A stretch of DNA of 64,000 bases from Affinundibacterium flavidum (GCF_014284175.1 NZ_JACOGA010000003.1:124001-188000), one strand, 5' to 3'; counted from the stretch's first letter, positions 37,285 to 47,690 are shown. Program-made: numbers and translations. The notes: a model not told the origin generated them from the sequence alone.

Positions 37285-38442
37285 ATGAATCATCTCAATA
37301 GCTCCACTACCAGCCTTGCCCTCTTCTGCAAAGTTGTCGACAATTTCGGCGATATTGGTATCTGCTGGCGCCTCGCGCGCCAACTCGAACAAGAGCATCA
37401 CATCGCGGTGACATTATGGGTCGACGATTTAGTCAGCTTCAAAAAGATCTGCCCTGAACTAGAGATCGAAACAGAACAACAAAGCATCCACAATATCCAC
37501 ATTCGCCATTGGCGTGATCAAGACGGTCGATTTGAAGTGAGTGACATTGCGGATATCGTGATTGAATTTTTTGGCTGCGATATTCCTCCCGCGTACATCG
37601 CCAGCATGGCACTATGCCAACCACCACCGGCCTGGATTAATCTGGAAGGCTTGAGTGCAGAAGAATGGGTTGAAGGCTGCCATACTTTGCCGTCCTCACA
37701 TCCACAGTATTCGCTGACAAAATATTTTTTCTTCCCTGGGTTTACGCCAAAAACTGGCGGACTTTTACATGAGAAAAACTTAACTCAAGAGCAGCATGAA
37801 TTTAATCAAGTAGCCCAAAATCGAAAAGCTTTTTTAGCTAACTTGGGTGTAAGCGCAGAAGAATCAGATGCACTTAACATTTCTCTATTCTGCTACCCTC
37901 ATGCACCAGTCGAACAGCTATTTCAAGTTTGGGAAAATGGCACGGAGGCCGTTAGCTGTCTGGTTCCTACTGGGGTAGCCAAGGAGACAGTAGAAAAATT
38001 CTTGCAACAAGATGCGAAACCAGGTGCGCATGTCAAACGAGGCAATTTAAGTGTGCGTGTCATTCCCTTTGTGCCGCAACAAGACTACGACAAATTGTTG
38101 TGGAGTTGCGATCTGAATTTTGTCAGAGGCGAAGATTCTTTCGTACGAGCCCAGTGGGCGCAAAAACCCTTTATCTGGCACATCTACCCGCAAGATGAAA
38201 ACTTGCATCACAAAAAATTGCGCGCCTTCTTGGGACGACATACGGCATCAAGCACAGCCAGCCAAGCATTTTCTCTGGCATGGAACGATGCATCAACCAC
38301 GCCAGATTGGCAGAGTTTATGGACAGACTTCCGTCGGAATTTGCCAGAAATTCAAATACAAAGCGCTCTCTGGCAACAACAAATGCACGACATTGGCGAC
38401 ATGACATCGAATTTATTGAGCTTCATCAACGCGAAACGATAA
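37285..38442 (+). CDS. earP: EF-P arginine rhamnosyltransferase EarP
   Basis: The 385-residue protein has the EarP (DUF2331) start CKVVDNFGDIGICWRLARQL, with the two active Asp residues four apart (Asp19, Asp23), and the C-terminal RGEDSFVRAQWA that binds TDP-rhamnose. EarP attaches rhamnose to Arg32 of elongation factor P, relieving stalls at polyproline. The client gene efp follows 156 bp downstream. Confidence 0.95.
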   Translation: MNHLNSSTTSLALFCKVVDNFGDIGICWRLARQLEQEHHIAVTLWVDDLVSFKKICPELEIETEQQSIHNIHIRHWRDQDGRFEVSDIADIVIEFFGCDIPPAYIASMALCQPPPAWINLEGLSAEEWVEGCHTLPSSHPQYSLTKYFFFPGFTPKTGGLLHEKNLTQEQHEFNQVAQNRKAFLANLGVSAEESDALNISLFCYPHAPVEQLFQVWENGTEAVSCLVPTGVAKETVEKFLQQDAKPGAHVKRGNLSVRVIPFVPQQDYDKLLWSCDLNFVRGEDSFVRAQWAQKPFIWHIYPQDENLHHKKLRAFLGRHTASSTASQAFSLAWNDASTTPDWQSLWTDFRRNLPEIQIQSALWQQQMHDIGDMTSNLLSFINAKR

Positions 38443-38598
38443 AAGCCCCTGAAAATAGGTTAAAATGTGCGGTTAATTTTTAATGAATTTTTCGATTTAT
38501 TCAAAACACCATCAATGCTGAGCTTGCAGGGCAATATTTTTAATATTCCAGTAGGCAACAGATGATTTTTAAGCAACCTACTTTTTATATCAATTACT

Positions 38599-39174
38599 AT
38601 GAAACCTGCAAAAGAAATTCGCGTTGGCAACATTATTATGGTCGACAGCAAGCCTATGATCGTTCTGCGCTCTGACGTCAACGGTTCTAGCCGTACTGGC
38701 TTCACTTACAAGTGGAAAATGAAAAACTTGTTGACGAATAGCCCATTGGAAAACGTATTCCGTGGCGACGACAAATTTGACGTTGTTGTTTTGGATAAAA
38801 AGCCAGTAACTTACTCTTACTTCGCTGACCCTTTGTATGTATTCATGGATACAGAATACAACCAATACGAAATCGAAGAAGAAAACTTGGGCGATGCATT
38901 GCATTACCTGAAAGACGGCATGGAATGTGAAGCTGTTTTCTACGACGGCAAAGCAATTTCTGTAGAATTACCGACAACAATCGCTCGCTTGGTTATCTAT
39001 TCTGAGCCAGCTGTAAAAGGTAATACTTCCGGTAACGTTCTGAAAGAAGCAAAAATCGAAAACGCCATCGAAGCGCATTGCCATATCGTGCAAGTGCCAT
39101 TATTCGTTAGCCAAGATGACGTTATCGAAATCGATACACGTACAAATGAATACAAGCGCGTAGTTCGTAACTAA
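38599..39174 (+). CDS. efp: Elongation factor P
   Basis: The 191-residue protein has the three EF-P domains. Its tip loop reads NGSSRTGF with Arg32, the rhamnosylated type matching the neighbouring earP, rather than the Lys modified by EpmA. It helps ribosomes join consecutive prolines; the Pro-rich tonB product here is a plausible client. No ribosome site is visible before the ATG and the leader is AT-rich. Confidence 0.97.
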   Translation: MKPAKEIRVGNIIMVDSKPMIVLRSDVNGSSRTGFTYKWKMKNLLTNSPLENVFRGDDKFDVVVLDKKPVTYSYFADPLYVFMDTEYNQYEIEEENLGDALHYLKDGMECEAVFYDGKAISVELPTTIARLVIYSEPAVKGNTSGNVLKEAKIENAIEAHCHIVQVPLFVSQDDVIEIDTRTNEYKRVVRN

Positions 39175-39194
39175 TCGCTTTCGGAGTCATAAGA

Positions 39195-39228
39195 AAACGC
39201 TGTTTATTTTGAACAGCGTTTTTTTTCG
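39195..39228 (+). terminator. Terminator after efp
   Basis: AAAACGCTGTT / AACAGCGTTTTTTTT hairpin with a 7-base loop directly after the stop. Confidence 0.9.
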
Positions 39229-39412
39229 CCCCTATTTTTGCTTGTATGATTTTCAACAAAATGAAATTGTGACAATTGCGTAAGTGCGTACACCAGCTTC
39301 GATTCAGTTAATTTAATCGTAAGCATTCAAAATCCATCTTGAAGATTCATCTGATCTCACCTATTCTTCATTGTGGTCATCATAAAAGAAACATCTTAAG
39401 TCAGGAAATATC

Positions 39413-39685
39413 ATGGCAACCGCACCAATTACTTCAACTGCCGCAAGAGACCAAGTCTTTTCCAATAGAAATGAAGAGTTAAAATCATTTGCCCCAAAGA
39501 ACAAAGTCAACGATGCCGAAGTTGTCAAAGCTAAGGCGGATGTGAATAAGACTAATGAAGTCAAGGCGGCACGCGATGCCCAAGAATCAAAGCAAGCTGC
39601 CAAACCTGCACAAGAACCCAAACCAACTCCCGTGCCCAATACCCGCGGAGAAATCACTGGCGGAACAATTAACACCAGCGCTTAG
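39413..39685 (+). CDS. Small Lys/Ala-rich hypothetical protein
   Basis: The 90-residue product is hydrophilic, with a charged middle (KVNDAEVVKAKADVNKTNEV) and a Pro-rich stretch. It has no signal peptide or membrane helix. AGGAAA before the ATG and a terminator after the stop support a real gene. I do not recognise the family. Confidence 0.65.
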   Translation: MATAPITSTAARDQVFSNRNEELKSFAPKNKVNDAEVVKAKADVNKTNEVKAARDAQESKQAAKPAQEPKPTPVPNTRGEITGGTINTSA

Positions 39686-39743
39686 TGTGAGCACTTAATG
39701 GCTGTACTTAAGACCAGTACTCAAGACCAGGCATTCAGAAAAC

Positions 39744-39776
39744 AAAAAGCCCACTTAAACAATAAGTGGGCTTTTT
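39744..39776. terminator. Bidirectional terminator between the small ORF and the CobD/AmpE-like gene
   Basis: AAAAAGCCCACTTA / TAAGTGGGCTTTTT hairpin between converging genes. Confidence 0.9.
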
Positions 39777-39793
39777 CATTGCGCTAAAGAGAT

Positions 39794-40747
39794 TTATAGC
39801 CAAACTGCAAAGGACAATAATAAAAGTAGCAACATCCATAGCAATAAAGCCCGCCAAACCAAGCCAACGGCGCTCTGCAGTGAGCGTGGACTCGCTTCCA
39901 CGCCAGGCTGACTTTCAAGTTCCAGACTATCTACATCTACCGCACTAGCATCGGCATTCAAGATCACAAGAGCTTTGGTTTCAGGCTCTCCCAAACGCAC
40001 ACCTATCGCGCCACCGCCAGCAGACAAAATAATACCTAGCAATTCATCAGTCCAACGACTCGCATAATTACGCCAGGAATAAATAGCATCTTCAAAATTA
40101 CCAACAACCGCAAATGCCACCGCGGTCAAATGAGCTGGCACCCAATCTATCCAATAAAATACTTTTTTCGCAAATTGACCAAACTCTTCATTTTGCATGT
40201 GCTCAGGCTCGCACCATTCACGCGATAAGAATTCAGACATGCGATACATCACAGCACATGCTGGACCAACTGGCATCAAAAACCAAAAGAACACACCGAA
40301 TACATTGCGATGCGATGCGATCAAAGAACGCTCAACTGCCCCACGTGCAACGTCGGTGGCATCCATCGCGGAGCAATCTCTATTCGTCCAATCTGACAAA
40401 TATTTGCGCGCTGCATCTTCATCGCCAGCATTTAAAGCAATTTGTATCGAGGTAAAGTAATGGCTATAGCGGCGAAAACCCAAAGTCAGGTAGACGATAA
40501 TGACATTCCAAATAAAGGCCGCAAAGGGATTCAAACGCAAACATAACCAATACACCAAGGCAGTTGGCAAAGTCAGCGCACCAACCACGATAAACCAGCC
40601 AGTGCGACCATGGTGCGCCTTACCCGCATTGCACCAGGCCTCAACTTTGGCCGCGAAATGCTGAACTTGGGTGTACACGGGATTATCCACTCTCAGTGGC
40701 TTGAGTTGCTCAATCAAGAGCGCGAAGAGTATGGAGAGAAATGTCAT
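39794..40747 (-). CDS. CobD/CbiB- or AmpE-like membrane protein
   Basis: The 317-residue protein has several membrane segments and the CbiB/AmpE order: an N-terminal FALLIEQLKPLR, RRYSHYFTSIQIALNAGDEDAARKYLSDW, VARGAVERSLIASHRNVFGVFFWFLMPVGPACAVMYRM, and the WVPAHLTAVAFAVVG segment. CobD makes adenosylcobinamide phosphate; AmpE senses cell-wall stress. No other cobalamin gene is nearby, so the generic family name is safer. Confidence 0.8.
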   Translation of the reverse strand: MTFLSILFALLIEQLKPLRVDNPVYTQVQHFAAKVEAWCNAGKAHHGRTGWFIVVGALTLPTALVYWLCLRLNPFAAFIWNVIIVYLTLGFRRYSHYFTSIQIALNAGDEDAARKYLSDWTNRDCSAMDATDVARGAVERSLIASHRNVFGVFFWFLMPVGPACAVMYRMSEFLSREWCEPEHMQNEEFGQFAKKVFYWIDWVPAHLTAVAFAVVGNFEDAIYSWRNYASRWTDELLGIILSAGGGAIGVRLGEPETKALVILNADASAVDVDSLELESQPGVEASPRSLQSAVGLVWRALLLWMLLLLLLSFAVWL

Positions 40748-40838
40748 AGTGGGTCTTCAAACTTCCCGGTTGAGGGCGGACTTAGAAAAGAACTCCAGTG
40801 TAAACTGATTTAGCCTGTTTATGAAGTAGATCACACCC

Positions 40839-41516
40839 TCATTCAGGTAGATCAGCACGTAAAAAATGGAATAAATTACGTAGCATGCCCGCTGTCGCAC
40901 CCCAGATAAAATAATCCTGATAGGGCATCGCATAAAAACTGCGCTTACCGCTCCCATCTGGAAAATCAATCTGACGACGTTGATGGTGATGTGGATCCAT
41001 TAGAAAAGCCAACGGCACTTCGAAGATTGATGCTACCTCAAATGGATCAGAATTAAATTCGTAAGGCGGATGCACTAACGCCACCACCGGCGTCACCGAA
41101 AATCCGGTTCCCGTATAGTATTGCGGCAAGCGTCCCAATACTTCAACTTGACTGTCAGCGAGGCCTATTTCTTCCTGTGCTTCGCGCAAAGCAGTATGTT
41201 CTGCGGACGTATCTGTCGCATCCACTCGACCACCAGGAAAGCTGATTTGCCCACCATGATGATGCAAATGCGCCGCCCTTTGCGTCAATAATATTTGCAA
41301 GCCGTGCTCGCGCGCGATGATAGGCATTAACACCGAGGCTGGCTTAAATGCATCGCCTTTAAATAGGCTTGATTCCTCCGTATTTTCAGGTGCCCAAAAT
41401 ATATCCCGCTGAAAACGATGACGTAAAAAATCCAAGGAAATTCTGTCAGATGGCAAAGCTGATTCATCTGCATAAGAATGAATTGCCAATAATTGAGGAT
41501 CAAAGCTGGTGGTCAC
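40839..41516 (-). CDS. Nudix hydrolase, coenzyme A pyrophosphatase type
   Basis: The 225-residue protein has a complete Nudix box in GGRVDATDTSAEHTALREAQEEIG and the CoA-pyrophosphatase extension LLTQRAAHLHHHGGQISFPGG just before it. It splits CoA to phosphopantetheine and adenosine bisphosphate. It lies downstream of the rplS operon terminator, so it has its own promoter or reads through. Confidence 0.92.
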   Translation of the reverse strand: MTTSFDPQLLAIHSYADESALPSDRISLDFLRHRFQRDIFWAPENTEESSLFKGDAFKPASVLMPIIAREHGLQILLTQRAAHLHHHGGQISFPGGRVDATDTSAEHTALREAQEEIGLADSQVEVLGRLPQYYTGTGFSVTPVVALVHPPYEFNSDPFEVASIFEVPLAFLMDPHHHQRRQIDFPDGSGKRSFYAMPYQDYFIWGATAGMLRNLFHFLRADLPE

Positions 41517-41554
41517 GATAATAACGATGGTAATGACAATAGAAGTGGTAAAAA

Positions 41555-41582
41555 CAAAAAAGGGATGCCACTGGCACCCCTT
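41555..41582 (-). terminator. Terminator of the rpsP-rimM-trmD-rplS operon
   Basis: On the minus strand GGGGTGCC / GGCATCCC stem with a short loop and a T-run, about 35 bp after the rplS stop. Confidence 0.88.
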
Positions 41583-41614
41583 CTTTAAAACTCACAAAAC
41601 AAGCATGGCTATGA

Positions 41615-41989
41615 TTAAACAGCTGCTGCTTTGCGGTTTGGTAATTTCTCTTTAATACGAGCAGATTTACCTGAACGTTCACGCAAGTAGTACAACTTAG
41701 CGCGACGTACATCACCACGACGTTTCACTTCGATAGAAGCGATCAATGGTGAGTACAATTGGAATGTACGTTCAACGCCTTCACCGGAAGAAATTTTACG
41801 AACGATGAAGTTCGAATTCAAACCACGGTTACGACGGGAAATAACAACGCCTTCGTACGCCTGAGCACGCTTACGTGTGCCTTCAACTACGTTAACGTTA
41901 ACAACGACTGTATCACCAGGCGCGAACGCAGGGATATTTTTACCTAAGCGAGCAATTTCTTCTTGCTCTAATGTTTGGATCAAATCCAT
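41615..41989 (-). CDS. rplS: 50S ribosomal protein L19
   Basis: The 124-residue protein begins [17 protein letters not shown] and has the L19 core ([55 protein letters not shown]). I reject the seven-residue upstream extension. It closes the conserved rpsP-rimM-trmD-rplS order. Confidence 0.97.
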   Translation of the reverse strand: MDLIQTLEQEEIARLGKNIPAFAPGDTVVVNVNVVEGTRKRAQAYEGVVISRRNRGLNSNFIVRKISSGEGVERTFQLYSPLIASIEVKRRGDVRRAKLYYLRERSGKSARIKEKLPNRKAAAV

Positions 41990-42169
41990 TTTTATCACTC
42001 CAGATACCATCTTGCTGACGCCTAAGTTTGTTTACACAAGCTTGCTCAGTAGAGGATGGGGTTAAACATGTGAACACATTACTTCTTCAGTTCACTCTAA
42101 ACACATGCAAAAAATTTACATGATTTATTCGTACAAAAAGTCACGAATTCTTTATAAAGGCTAGATCAA

Positions 42170-42925
42170 TCAGATTGGATTAAGTGATTTCAAAAACTGC
42201 TCATCCGCCTTACTTAACAAGCCCGCTTTACGCGCTTGTTCAATTAATTCTGGGCGTTTGTGCCAACTCACCAATAAGGATTGTTGACGCCGCCATTTTG
42301 CGATCTCTGCGTGATTACCGCCCATTAAAATCGTCGGCACGCATTGATCTTCAAAAATTTCTGGTCTGGTGTAATGCGGACAATCCAGCAAACCATTGAC
42401 AAAACTATCTTCAACTGCCGAAGCTTCATCGTGCAATACGCCAGGTAACTGACGTATCACCGCATCCATCAAAGCCATCGCCGGCAATTCACCGCCAGAT
42501 AAAACGAAATCGCCAAGGCTGATTTCTTCATCGACTTCACGATCTAACAATCGTTGATCAACGGCTTCGTAACGACCACACAACAAAACTAAACCATCTT
42601 GCTCTACCCATTCCATCACACGAGTGTGATTCATAGGTTTGCCTTGTGGCGATAAATAAAGCACTTTAGGCTTTGCAAATCCAAGTTCTTGTTGCCGCGC
42701 TTTTGCTGCATGCAGTGCCGTCTGCAAAGGCTTGGCCATCATCACCATGCCAGGACCACCGCCGTACGGCCGGTCATCTACAGTTCTATGCTTATCGGTC
42801 GTGAAATCACGTGGATTCCAAAACTGCAATGCACATTTTTTTTGCTCAAATGCCCGTCGCGTCACACCGGATTCGGTAATCGCAGCAAACATTTCCGGGA
42901 ACAACGTAATGACATCAAATTGCAT
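42170..42925 (-). CDS. trmD: tRNA (guanine-N1-)-methyltransferase TrmD
   Basis: The 251-residue protein has the SPOUT knot motifs: [20 protein letters not shown], and [20 protein letters not shown], and begins [13 protein letters not shown]. It methylates G37 of tRNA, preventing frameshifts. Confidence 0.97.
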   Translation of the reverse strand: MQFDVITLFPEMFAAITESGVTRRAFEQKKCALQFWNPRDFTTDKHRTVDDRPYGGGPGMVMMAKPLQTALHAAKARQQELGFAKPKVLYLSPQGKPMNHTRVMEWVEQDGLVLLCGRYEAVDQRLLDREVDEEISLGDFVLSGGELPAMALMDAVIRQLPGVLHDEASAVEDSFVNGLLDCPHYTRPEIFEDQCVPTILMGGNHAEIAKWRRQQSLLVSWHKRPELIEQARKAGLLSKADEQFLKSLNPI

Positions 42926-42974
42926 TCATCACGCTCCACAATGCAAACAACTGCGATTCTTTACATACCGGGAC

Positions 42975-43574
42975 TTAATAATCACTACCCCAGTCAACAA
43001 CGATCTTGTTCGCTTCGCGATCCACTTCTTTAACGAAATGATCAACAAAGGGAATGAGGCGTTCATGCTTCATCAATTCTGCTTCTGGCACATCACTGGC
43101 CGCGACCCGCAAAATTGACTGCGCACCGTTGTCCATCATAGCGCGGACAACGCCAAGGTCTTCACCTTGTAAATTCTGTACTGCTAAGCCGATCAGATCG
43201 ACCCAATAAAACTCATCTTGTTCTAGCGCCGGAAACTCCTGACGCGATACTTTCACTACAGTGCCTTTTAAGGCTTCTGCAGCTGTACGATCTGGCACTT
43301 CATCTAATCTCGCAACCACATCTTCGCCATGAATCTTAGAGCTCAGGCGTTTGACTTGACGCAGAGTCGGAGCAACACCCGCTTGCGCGGCGCTTTCCAA
43401 CCAGAACAGAGGCGCATCTAACAAAGCATCGGCAGTGCTCGAATAAGGACGGATTTTTACCCACCCTTGAAGACCAAATGCCCCTGAGACATAGCCAACA
43501 ATGACTAAATCATCAGGAGCAGATTGATTTGCAGATACTTGCACTGCCTGCCCTACCTCAGTTTGAGCAGACAA
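42975..43574 (-). CDS. rimM: 16S rRNA processing protein RimM
   Basis: The 199-residue protein has the RimM N-domain (VIVGYVSGAFGLQGWVKIRPYS) and the PRC-barrel (EFYWVDLIGLAVQNLQGEDLG), ending with the VDREANKIVVDWGSDY tail. It assists maturation of the 30S head. The frame opens with TTG directly after the rpsP stop. GTG at 43544, preceded by GAGGTAGGG, is an equally likely start, giving 189 residues. Confidence 0.95.
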   Translation of the reverse strand: MSAQTEVGQAVQVSANQSAPDDLVIVGYVSGAFGLQGWVKIRPYSSTADALLDAPLFWLESAAQAGVAPTLRQVKRLSSKIHGEDVVARLDEVPDRTAAEALKGTVVKVSRQEFPALEQDEFYWVDLIGLAVQNLQGEDLGVVRAMMDNGAQSILRVAASDVPEAELMKHERLIPFVDHFVKEVDREANKIVVDWGSDY

Positions 43575-43826
43575 TTAAGCTGCTTTTTTTGCTACTTGAG
43601 CAACCAAACGAGCAACAGCTGGTGACAATTGTGCACCTACGCCTTGCCAGTAAGCCAAACGATCTGCAGCAACGCGAACTTCTTCAGCATTGCCAGTTGC
43701 TACTGGATTGTAAAAACCGATACGCTCGATGAAGCGACCATCACGACGATTACGTGAATCAGCTGCAACGATATTGTAGAAAGGGCGCTTTTTTGCACCA
43801 CCACGAGCTAAACGAATAACGACCAT
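43575..43826 (-). CDS. rpsP: 30S ribosomal protein S16
   Basis: The 83-residue protein begins [20 protein letters not shown], the S16 signature, with [14 protein letters not shown]. It leads the operon and its stop touches the first possible rimM codon. Confidence 0.97.
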   Translation of the reverse strand: MVVIRLARGGAKKRPFYNIVAADSRNRRDGRFIERIGFYNPVATGNAEEVRVAADRLAYWQGVGAQLSPAVARLVAQVAKKAA

Positions 43827-44091
43827 AATATTTCCAAAAAATTGTCAAAGGACGGAAAAAGCCGCAAATTATAGCCCGCAAAGCAGTAACTTCGCAAGAA
43901 CTATTCAATAGTGGCTTTGTAAAACCAAGCATTTTACCCGATTTCTGTCGCTAATTTATAGCTTCAATTAAAGAAATTTGAAGCCCAGCCTATTTTAGTC
44001 AAGAAGCACAATGAATAAGCTTAGCAAACAACAAATCCGATAAAATCACTACTTATCCAAAAGCATCAAAAACTCATTTTAAAATTCAATT

Positions 44092-44511
44092 ATGACAACA
44101 AACTCACACAAAAATAAAACACTCACAGTATTGATTTGCCTGCTATTTGGCAGCTTGGGAGCGCATCGATTTTATCTATATGGCAAGCGCGATAATTTTG
44201 CCTGGCTGCACTTTATCAGTCTGCCGTTATCCTTTTTATTATCTAAACTTTATTTCAACCTGAATTTCTTTGTGACTTATGCACCTTGGATCCTGTCATT
44301 TCTGATCAGCGTCTTGATGTGCCTAGTGCTGGGATTGAAGTCAGATGAACATTGGGATGCACAATTTAATTCACAATCAGGTCAAACCAGCGAGTCTTCC
44401 TGGCCACTCGCATTGCTATTGGTTTTTAGTGTGGGTTTGGGCGCAATTTCTTTGTTGTTTGTCTTAGCGCGGGGTTTTGACTTGCTGTACACAGGTGGTG
44501 CTTACGGCTAA
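44092..44511 (+). CDS. TM2-domain membrane protein
   Basis: The 139-residue protein has the TM2 signature LLFGSLGAHRFYLYGKRDN near the N-terminus and three to four membrane helices, the last in the C-terminal half. Its role is unknown; TM2 proteins are small inner-membrane proteins. A terminator follows the stop. No ribosome site is clear. Confidence 0.85.
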   Translation: MTTNSHKNKTLTVLICLLFGSLGAHRFYLYGKRDNFAWLHFISLPLSFLLSKLYFNLNFFVTYAPWILSFLISVLMCLVLGLKSDEHWDAQFNSQSGQTSESSWPLALLLVFSVGLGAISLLFVLARGFDLLYTGGAYG

Positions 44512-44534
44512 GTACGTCTCGCTCCTTAAAATAT

Positions 44535-44570
44535 AAATGGCGCGAAGTGAAGAACTTCGCGCCATTTTTT
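44535..44570. terminator. Terminator between the TM2 gene and the acyl-CoA dehydrogenase gene
   Basis: AAATGGCGCGAAGT / ACTTCGCGCCATTTTTTT hairpin with a 4-base loop. The T-run favours the + strand gene, but it is symmetric enough to act for both. Confidence 0.9.
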
Positions 44571-44594
44571 TACTACTTAAGCCAAAACGAAGAC

Positions 44595-46385
44595 TTAGAA
44601 CTGTTCTTCACTCAATGCCAACACGCCAGCACTACCGTCCACGATAGAAGTACGCAAACCTTGCGCTGTACTTAATATGTGGTCAGCGAAAAAGCGTGCT
44701 GTCGCGACCTTCGCCTGATTAAAACTGGCATCCCCCCCGCCTGCTTGCAATTTTGCCTGCGCAATCAAAGCCGCACGCGCCATTTGCCAGCCGCCCAATA
44801 CGACACCTGCCAATTTCAAATAAGGCACGCTGCCAGAGAACACCGCTTTGATATCGGATTTGAAGTTCGCCACCACGAATTCAACCACGTCTTCCATTGC
44901 TTTGGCACCGATTGCTAATTGCGCTGCAATAGCTTTCAAATTTGCCTCTCCGGTCGCGCTCAATTCGGCTTCAACCGCACGCACTTGTGCGATGAATTGT
45001 TTCGCCACTGCGCCGCCATCACGTGAAGTCTTACGACCGACCAAATCATTTGCTTGAATCGCCGTCGTACCTTCATAGATCGTCAAAATCTGCGCATCGC
45101 GATAATGTTGGGCAGCACCAGTTTCTTCAATAAAGCCCATACCACCATGCACTTGCACGCCAGTTGAGGTGACATCTAAAGACAACTCAGTTGACCAACC
45201 TTTAACGATAGGTACTAGGAATTCGTAAGCCGCCTGATTTTGCTTGCGCACTTCAGCATCTGCGTGATGATGCGCTTTATCGCTCATCGCAGCGGCAACA
45301 TACGCCAAGGCACGTGAGCCTTCTATCTGTGCACGCATAGACATCAACATACGACGCACGTCAGGATGATGAATGATGCTCACCGGGCCGGCTGAACCTG
45401 CCAGATCACGTGACTGCACGCGATCTTTTGCGTATTGCACGGCTTTTTGATAAGCGCGTTCTGCTACCGCCACACCTTGCATACCAACGCCAAAACGCGC
45501 CGCGTTCATCATGATGAACATATATTCCAAGCCGCGGTTTTCTTCACCCACCAAAGTACCAATTGCACCGCCGTTATCGCCAAATTGCAAGACACAAGTT
45601 GGGCTCGCTTTGATACCGAGTTTATGTTCAATCGACACGCAATGTGCATCGTTACGCGCGCCTAGGCTACCATCTGCATTAACCATGAATTTTGGTACGA
45701 TAAACAGCGAAATACCCTTCACGCCTTCTGGTGCATTTGGCGTACGCGCCAATACTAAGTGCACGATATTTTCCGCCATATCGTGCTCACCATAGGTGAT
45801 GAAAATCTTAGTACCAAATACTTTATAAGTGCCGTCATCTTGCGGCACAGCACGGGTACGCACCATCGCCAAATCGGAGCCCGCTTGTGGCTCGGTCAGA
45901 TTCATGGTGCCGGTCCATTTGCCGGAGATCAGGTTTTCGAGATAAGTTGCTTTATCAGCGTCACTACCAGCAGTCAACAAGGCTTCAATCGCACCGTCCG
46001 TCAACAACGGACAGAGTGCGAACGACAGATTCGCAGCATGCAACATTTCTATACAAGGGGTCGCCAACAATTTAGGCAAACCCTGACCGCCGAATTCTGC
46101 CGGATGCTGCACACCTTGCCAGCCTGCTTCACCAAACATCTTGAAGGCTTCTTTAAAGCCTTTGGTGGTGAAGACTTGGCCATCTTTCCAATAGCTTGGT
46201 GCCTGATCACCAGCCCAGTTCAAAGTGGCGATTACTTCACTCGTAAAACGCGCTTTCTCTTCTAAGATCGCTTCTACGGTTTCCGCAGTGGCATCTTCGC
46301 AACCTGGCAAGGCATTGACTTCGTTCAAACCTGCCAGTTCGTTCATTACAAACAGCATGTCTTTTAAGGGGGCGACGTAACTCAT
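44595..46385 (-). CDS. Acyl-CoA dehydrogenase (FadE-like, DmdC-type length)
   Basis: The 596-residue flavoprotein begins MSYVAPLKDMLFVM. It has LTEPQAGSDLAMVRTRA (FAD and substrate loop), the HGGMGFIEETGAAQHYRDAQILTIYEGTTAIQANDL segment with the catalytic Glu, and an extra C-terminal helical region. Its length fits the 590-600 residue class that includes DmdC and long-chain enzymes. ATG 46385 with GGAG is chosen over the longer frame, which runs through an inverted repeat. The electron acceptor genes etfBA lie just upstream. Confidence 0.93.
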   Translation of the reverse strand: MSYVAPLKDMLFVMNELAGLNEVNALPGCEDATAETVEAILEEKARFTSEVIATLNWAGDQAPSYWKDGQVFTTKGFKEAFKMFGEAGWQGVQHPAEFGGQGLPKLLATPCIEMLHAANLSFALCPLLTDGAIEALLTAGSDADKATYLENLISGKWTGTMNLTEPQAGSDLAMVRTRAVPQDDGTYKVFGTKIFITYGEHDMAENIVHLVLARTPNAPEGVKGISLFIVPKFMVNADGSLGARNDAHCVSIEHKLGIKASPTCVLQFGDNGGAIGTLVGEENRGLEYMFIMMNAARFGVGMQGVAVAERAYQKAVQYAKDRVQSRDLAGSAGPVSIIHHPDVRRMLMSMRAQIEGSRALAYVAAAMSDKAHHHADAEVRKQNQAAYEFLVPIVKGWSTELSLDVTSTGVQVHGGMGFIEETGAAQHYRDAQILTIYEGTTAIQANDLVGRKTSRDGGAVAKQFIAQVRAVEAELSATGEANLKAIAAQLAIGAKAMEDVVEFVVANFKSDIKAVFSGSVPYLKLAGVVLGGWQMARAALIAQAKLQAGGGDASFNQAKVATARFFADHILSTAQGLRTSIVDGSAGVLALSEEQF

Positions 46386-46402
46386 ACTATCTCCAAATAT
46401 TT

Positions 46403-46535
46403 GGGTATCCGTCAAAATCCAATTGTGGGGCGCATTGCGTCGTCGGTTTTGTAAATGCGATACTCGCAATACCGACGTATTGCTCCGTTTTGCGCCTAGC
46501 ACTGCATCCCCAAAATTGAATTTTGACGGATACCC
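46403..46535. repeat. 133-bp element with 28-bp inverted ends in the acyl-CoA dehydrogenase leader
   Basis: Arms 46403-46430 (GGGTATCCGTCAAAATCCAA...) and 46508-46535 are reverse complements at 26 of 28 positions. An inner stem CGTCGGT / ACCGACG lies between. It ends 17 bp before the acyl-CoA dehydrogenase ATG, so it forms most of its untranslated leader. No coding content. Confidence 0.8.
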
Positions 46536-46573
46536 TTTAGTTAACTTTTTCTACAAAGGGAAATAAAACAAAC

Positions 46574-46609
46574 AGGGCGCAGAGAACACATTTGAATTCT
46601 CTGCGCCCT
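46574..46609 (-). terminator. Likely terminator after etfBA
   Basis: Perfect 12-bp stem AGGGCGCAGAGA / TCTCTGCGCCCT with a 12-base loop; T-rich sequence follows on the minus strand. Confidence 0.75.
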
Positions 46610-46671
46610 TTGCGCTTCTATCGCTAAGAATTCTTCTGTGTGAAATTCACAGGATATTCTTGCCTTAAGGC

Positions 46672-47601
46672 TTAACCTAACTCAGCAACCAATTGCGGTA
46701 CGATTTCAAACAAATCGCCAACAATGCCGTAATCAGCAACGGAGAAGATCGGTGCCTCAGGATCTTTGTTGATCGCCACGATGGTTTTGGAATCTTTCAT
46801 ACCTGCCAAATGCTGAATCGCACCGGAAATACCTACCGCGATGTACAAAGTTGGGGCGACAATCTTACCTGTTTGACCCACTTGCCAGTCATTCGGCACA
46901 TAGCCAGCATCTACCGCTGCGCGGGATGCACCCATCGCTGCGCCGAGCTTATCTGCTAATGGCTCCAACACTTTAAATGCCTCTGCAGAACCCATACCGC
47001 GACCACCAGAAACGATGACTTTCGCCGCAGTTAATTCTGGACGATCAGATTTCGCCACTTCGCGTGAGACAAAAGCAGACTTGCCACTATCAGCAACTGC
47101 TGCCAATGTTTCAACAGCAGCGGAACCACCAGTTGCTGCTGCATCAAAGCCTGTCGTACGTACTGTAATCACTTTCACCACGTCAGTCGATTGCACAGTG
47201 GCGATCGCATTACCGGCGTAGATTGGACGCTCAAAAGTGTCTGGGCTATCGATCTTCGTGATTTCAGAAATTTGCGCAACATCTAATTTAGCCGCAACGC
47301 GTGGCAAAATGTTTTTGCCGTAGGCTGTTGCTGGAGCCAAGATATGGCTGTAAGCAGGCGCGATTGTCAAAACTTGTTCGGCAACATTCTCTGCCAAACC
47401 TTCAGCGAAGTACGCTGCATCCGCGTGCAATACTTTTGCTACGCCTGCGATTTGTGCCGCTGCTTGTGCTGCTGCGCCAGCATTGTGACCGGCAACTAAA
47501 ACGTGTACGTCACCACCGCATTGAGTCGCGGCGGTAATGGTGTTGAGTGTGCTGCCTTTCAGGCTAGCATTATCGTGTTCAGCGATGACGAGTGTAGTCA
47601 T
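46672..47601 (-). CDS. etfA: Electron transfer flavoprotein alpha subunit
   Basis: The 309-residue protein begins [11 protein letters not shown] and has the FAD-binding C-domain: [64 protein letters not shown] and [20 protein letters not shown]. It carries electrons from acyl-CoA dehydrogenases to the quinone pool. ATG 47601 is preferred to the 10-residue upstream extension. Confidence 0.97.
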   Translation of the reverse strand: MTTLVIAEHDNASLKGSTLNTITAATQCGGDVHVLVAGHNAGAAAQAAAQIAGVAKVLHADAAYFAEGLAENVAEQVLTIAPAYSHILAPATAYGKNILPRVAAKLDVAQISEITKIDSPDTFERPIYAGNAIATVQSTDVVKVITVRTTGFDAAATGGSAAVETLAAVADSGKSAFVSREVAKSDRPELTAAKVIVSGGRGMGSAEAFKVLEPLADKLGAAMGASRAAVDAGYVPNDWQVGQTGKIVAPTLYIAVGISGAIQHLAGMKDSKTIVAINKDPEAPIFSVADYGIVGDLFEIVPQLVAELG

Positions 47602-47690
47602 GATGGTTTCCACTTTATTCTGCAAATTCACAGTTGAATTTGCTTAAAAATTTGATTGAAATGAATAAGAAAAAATTCGCAAGCGAAAAA

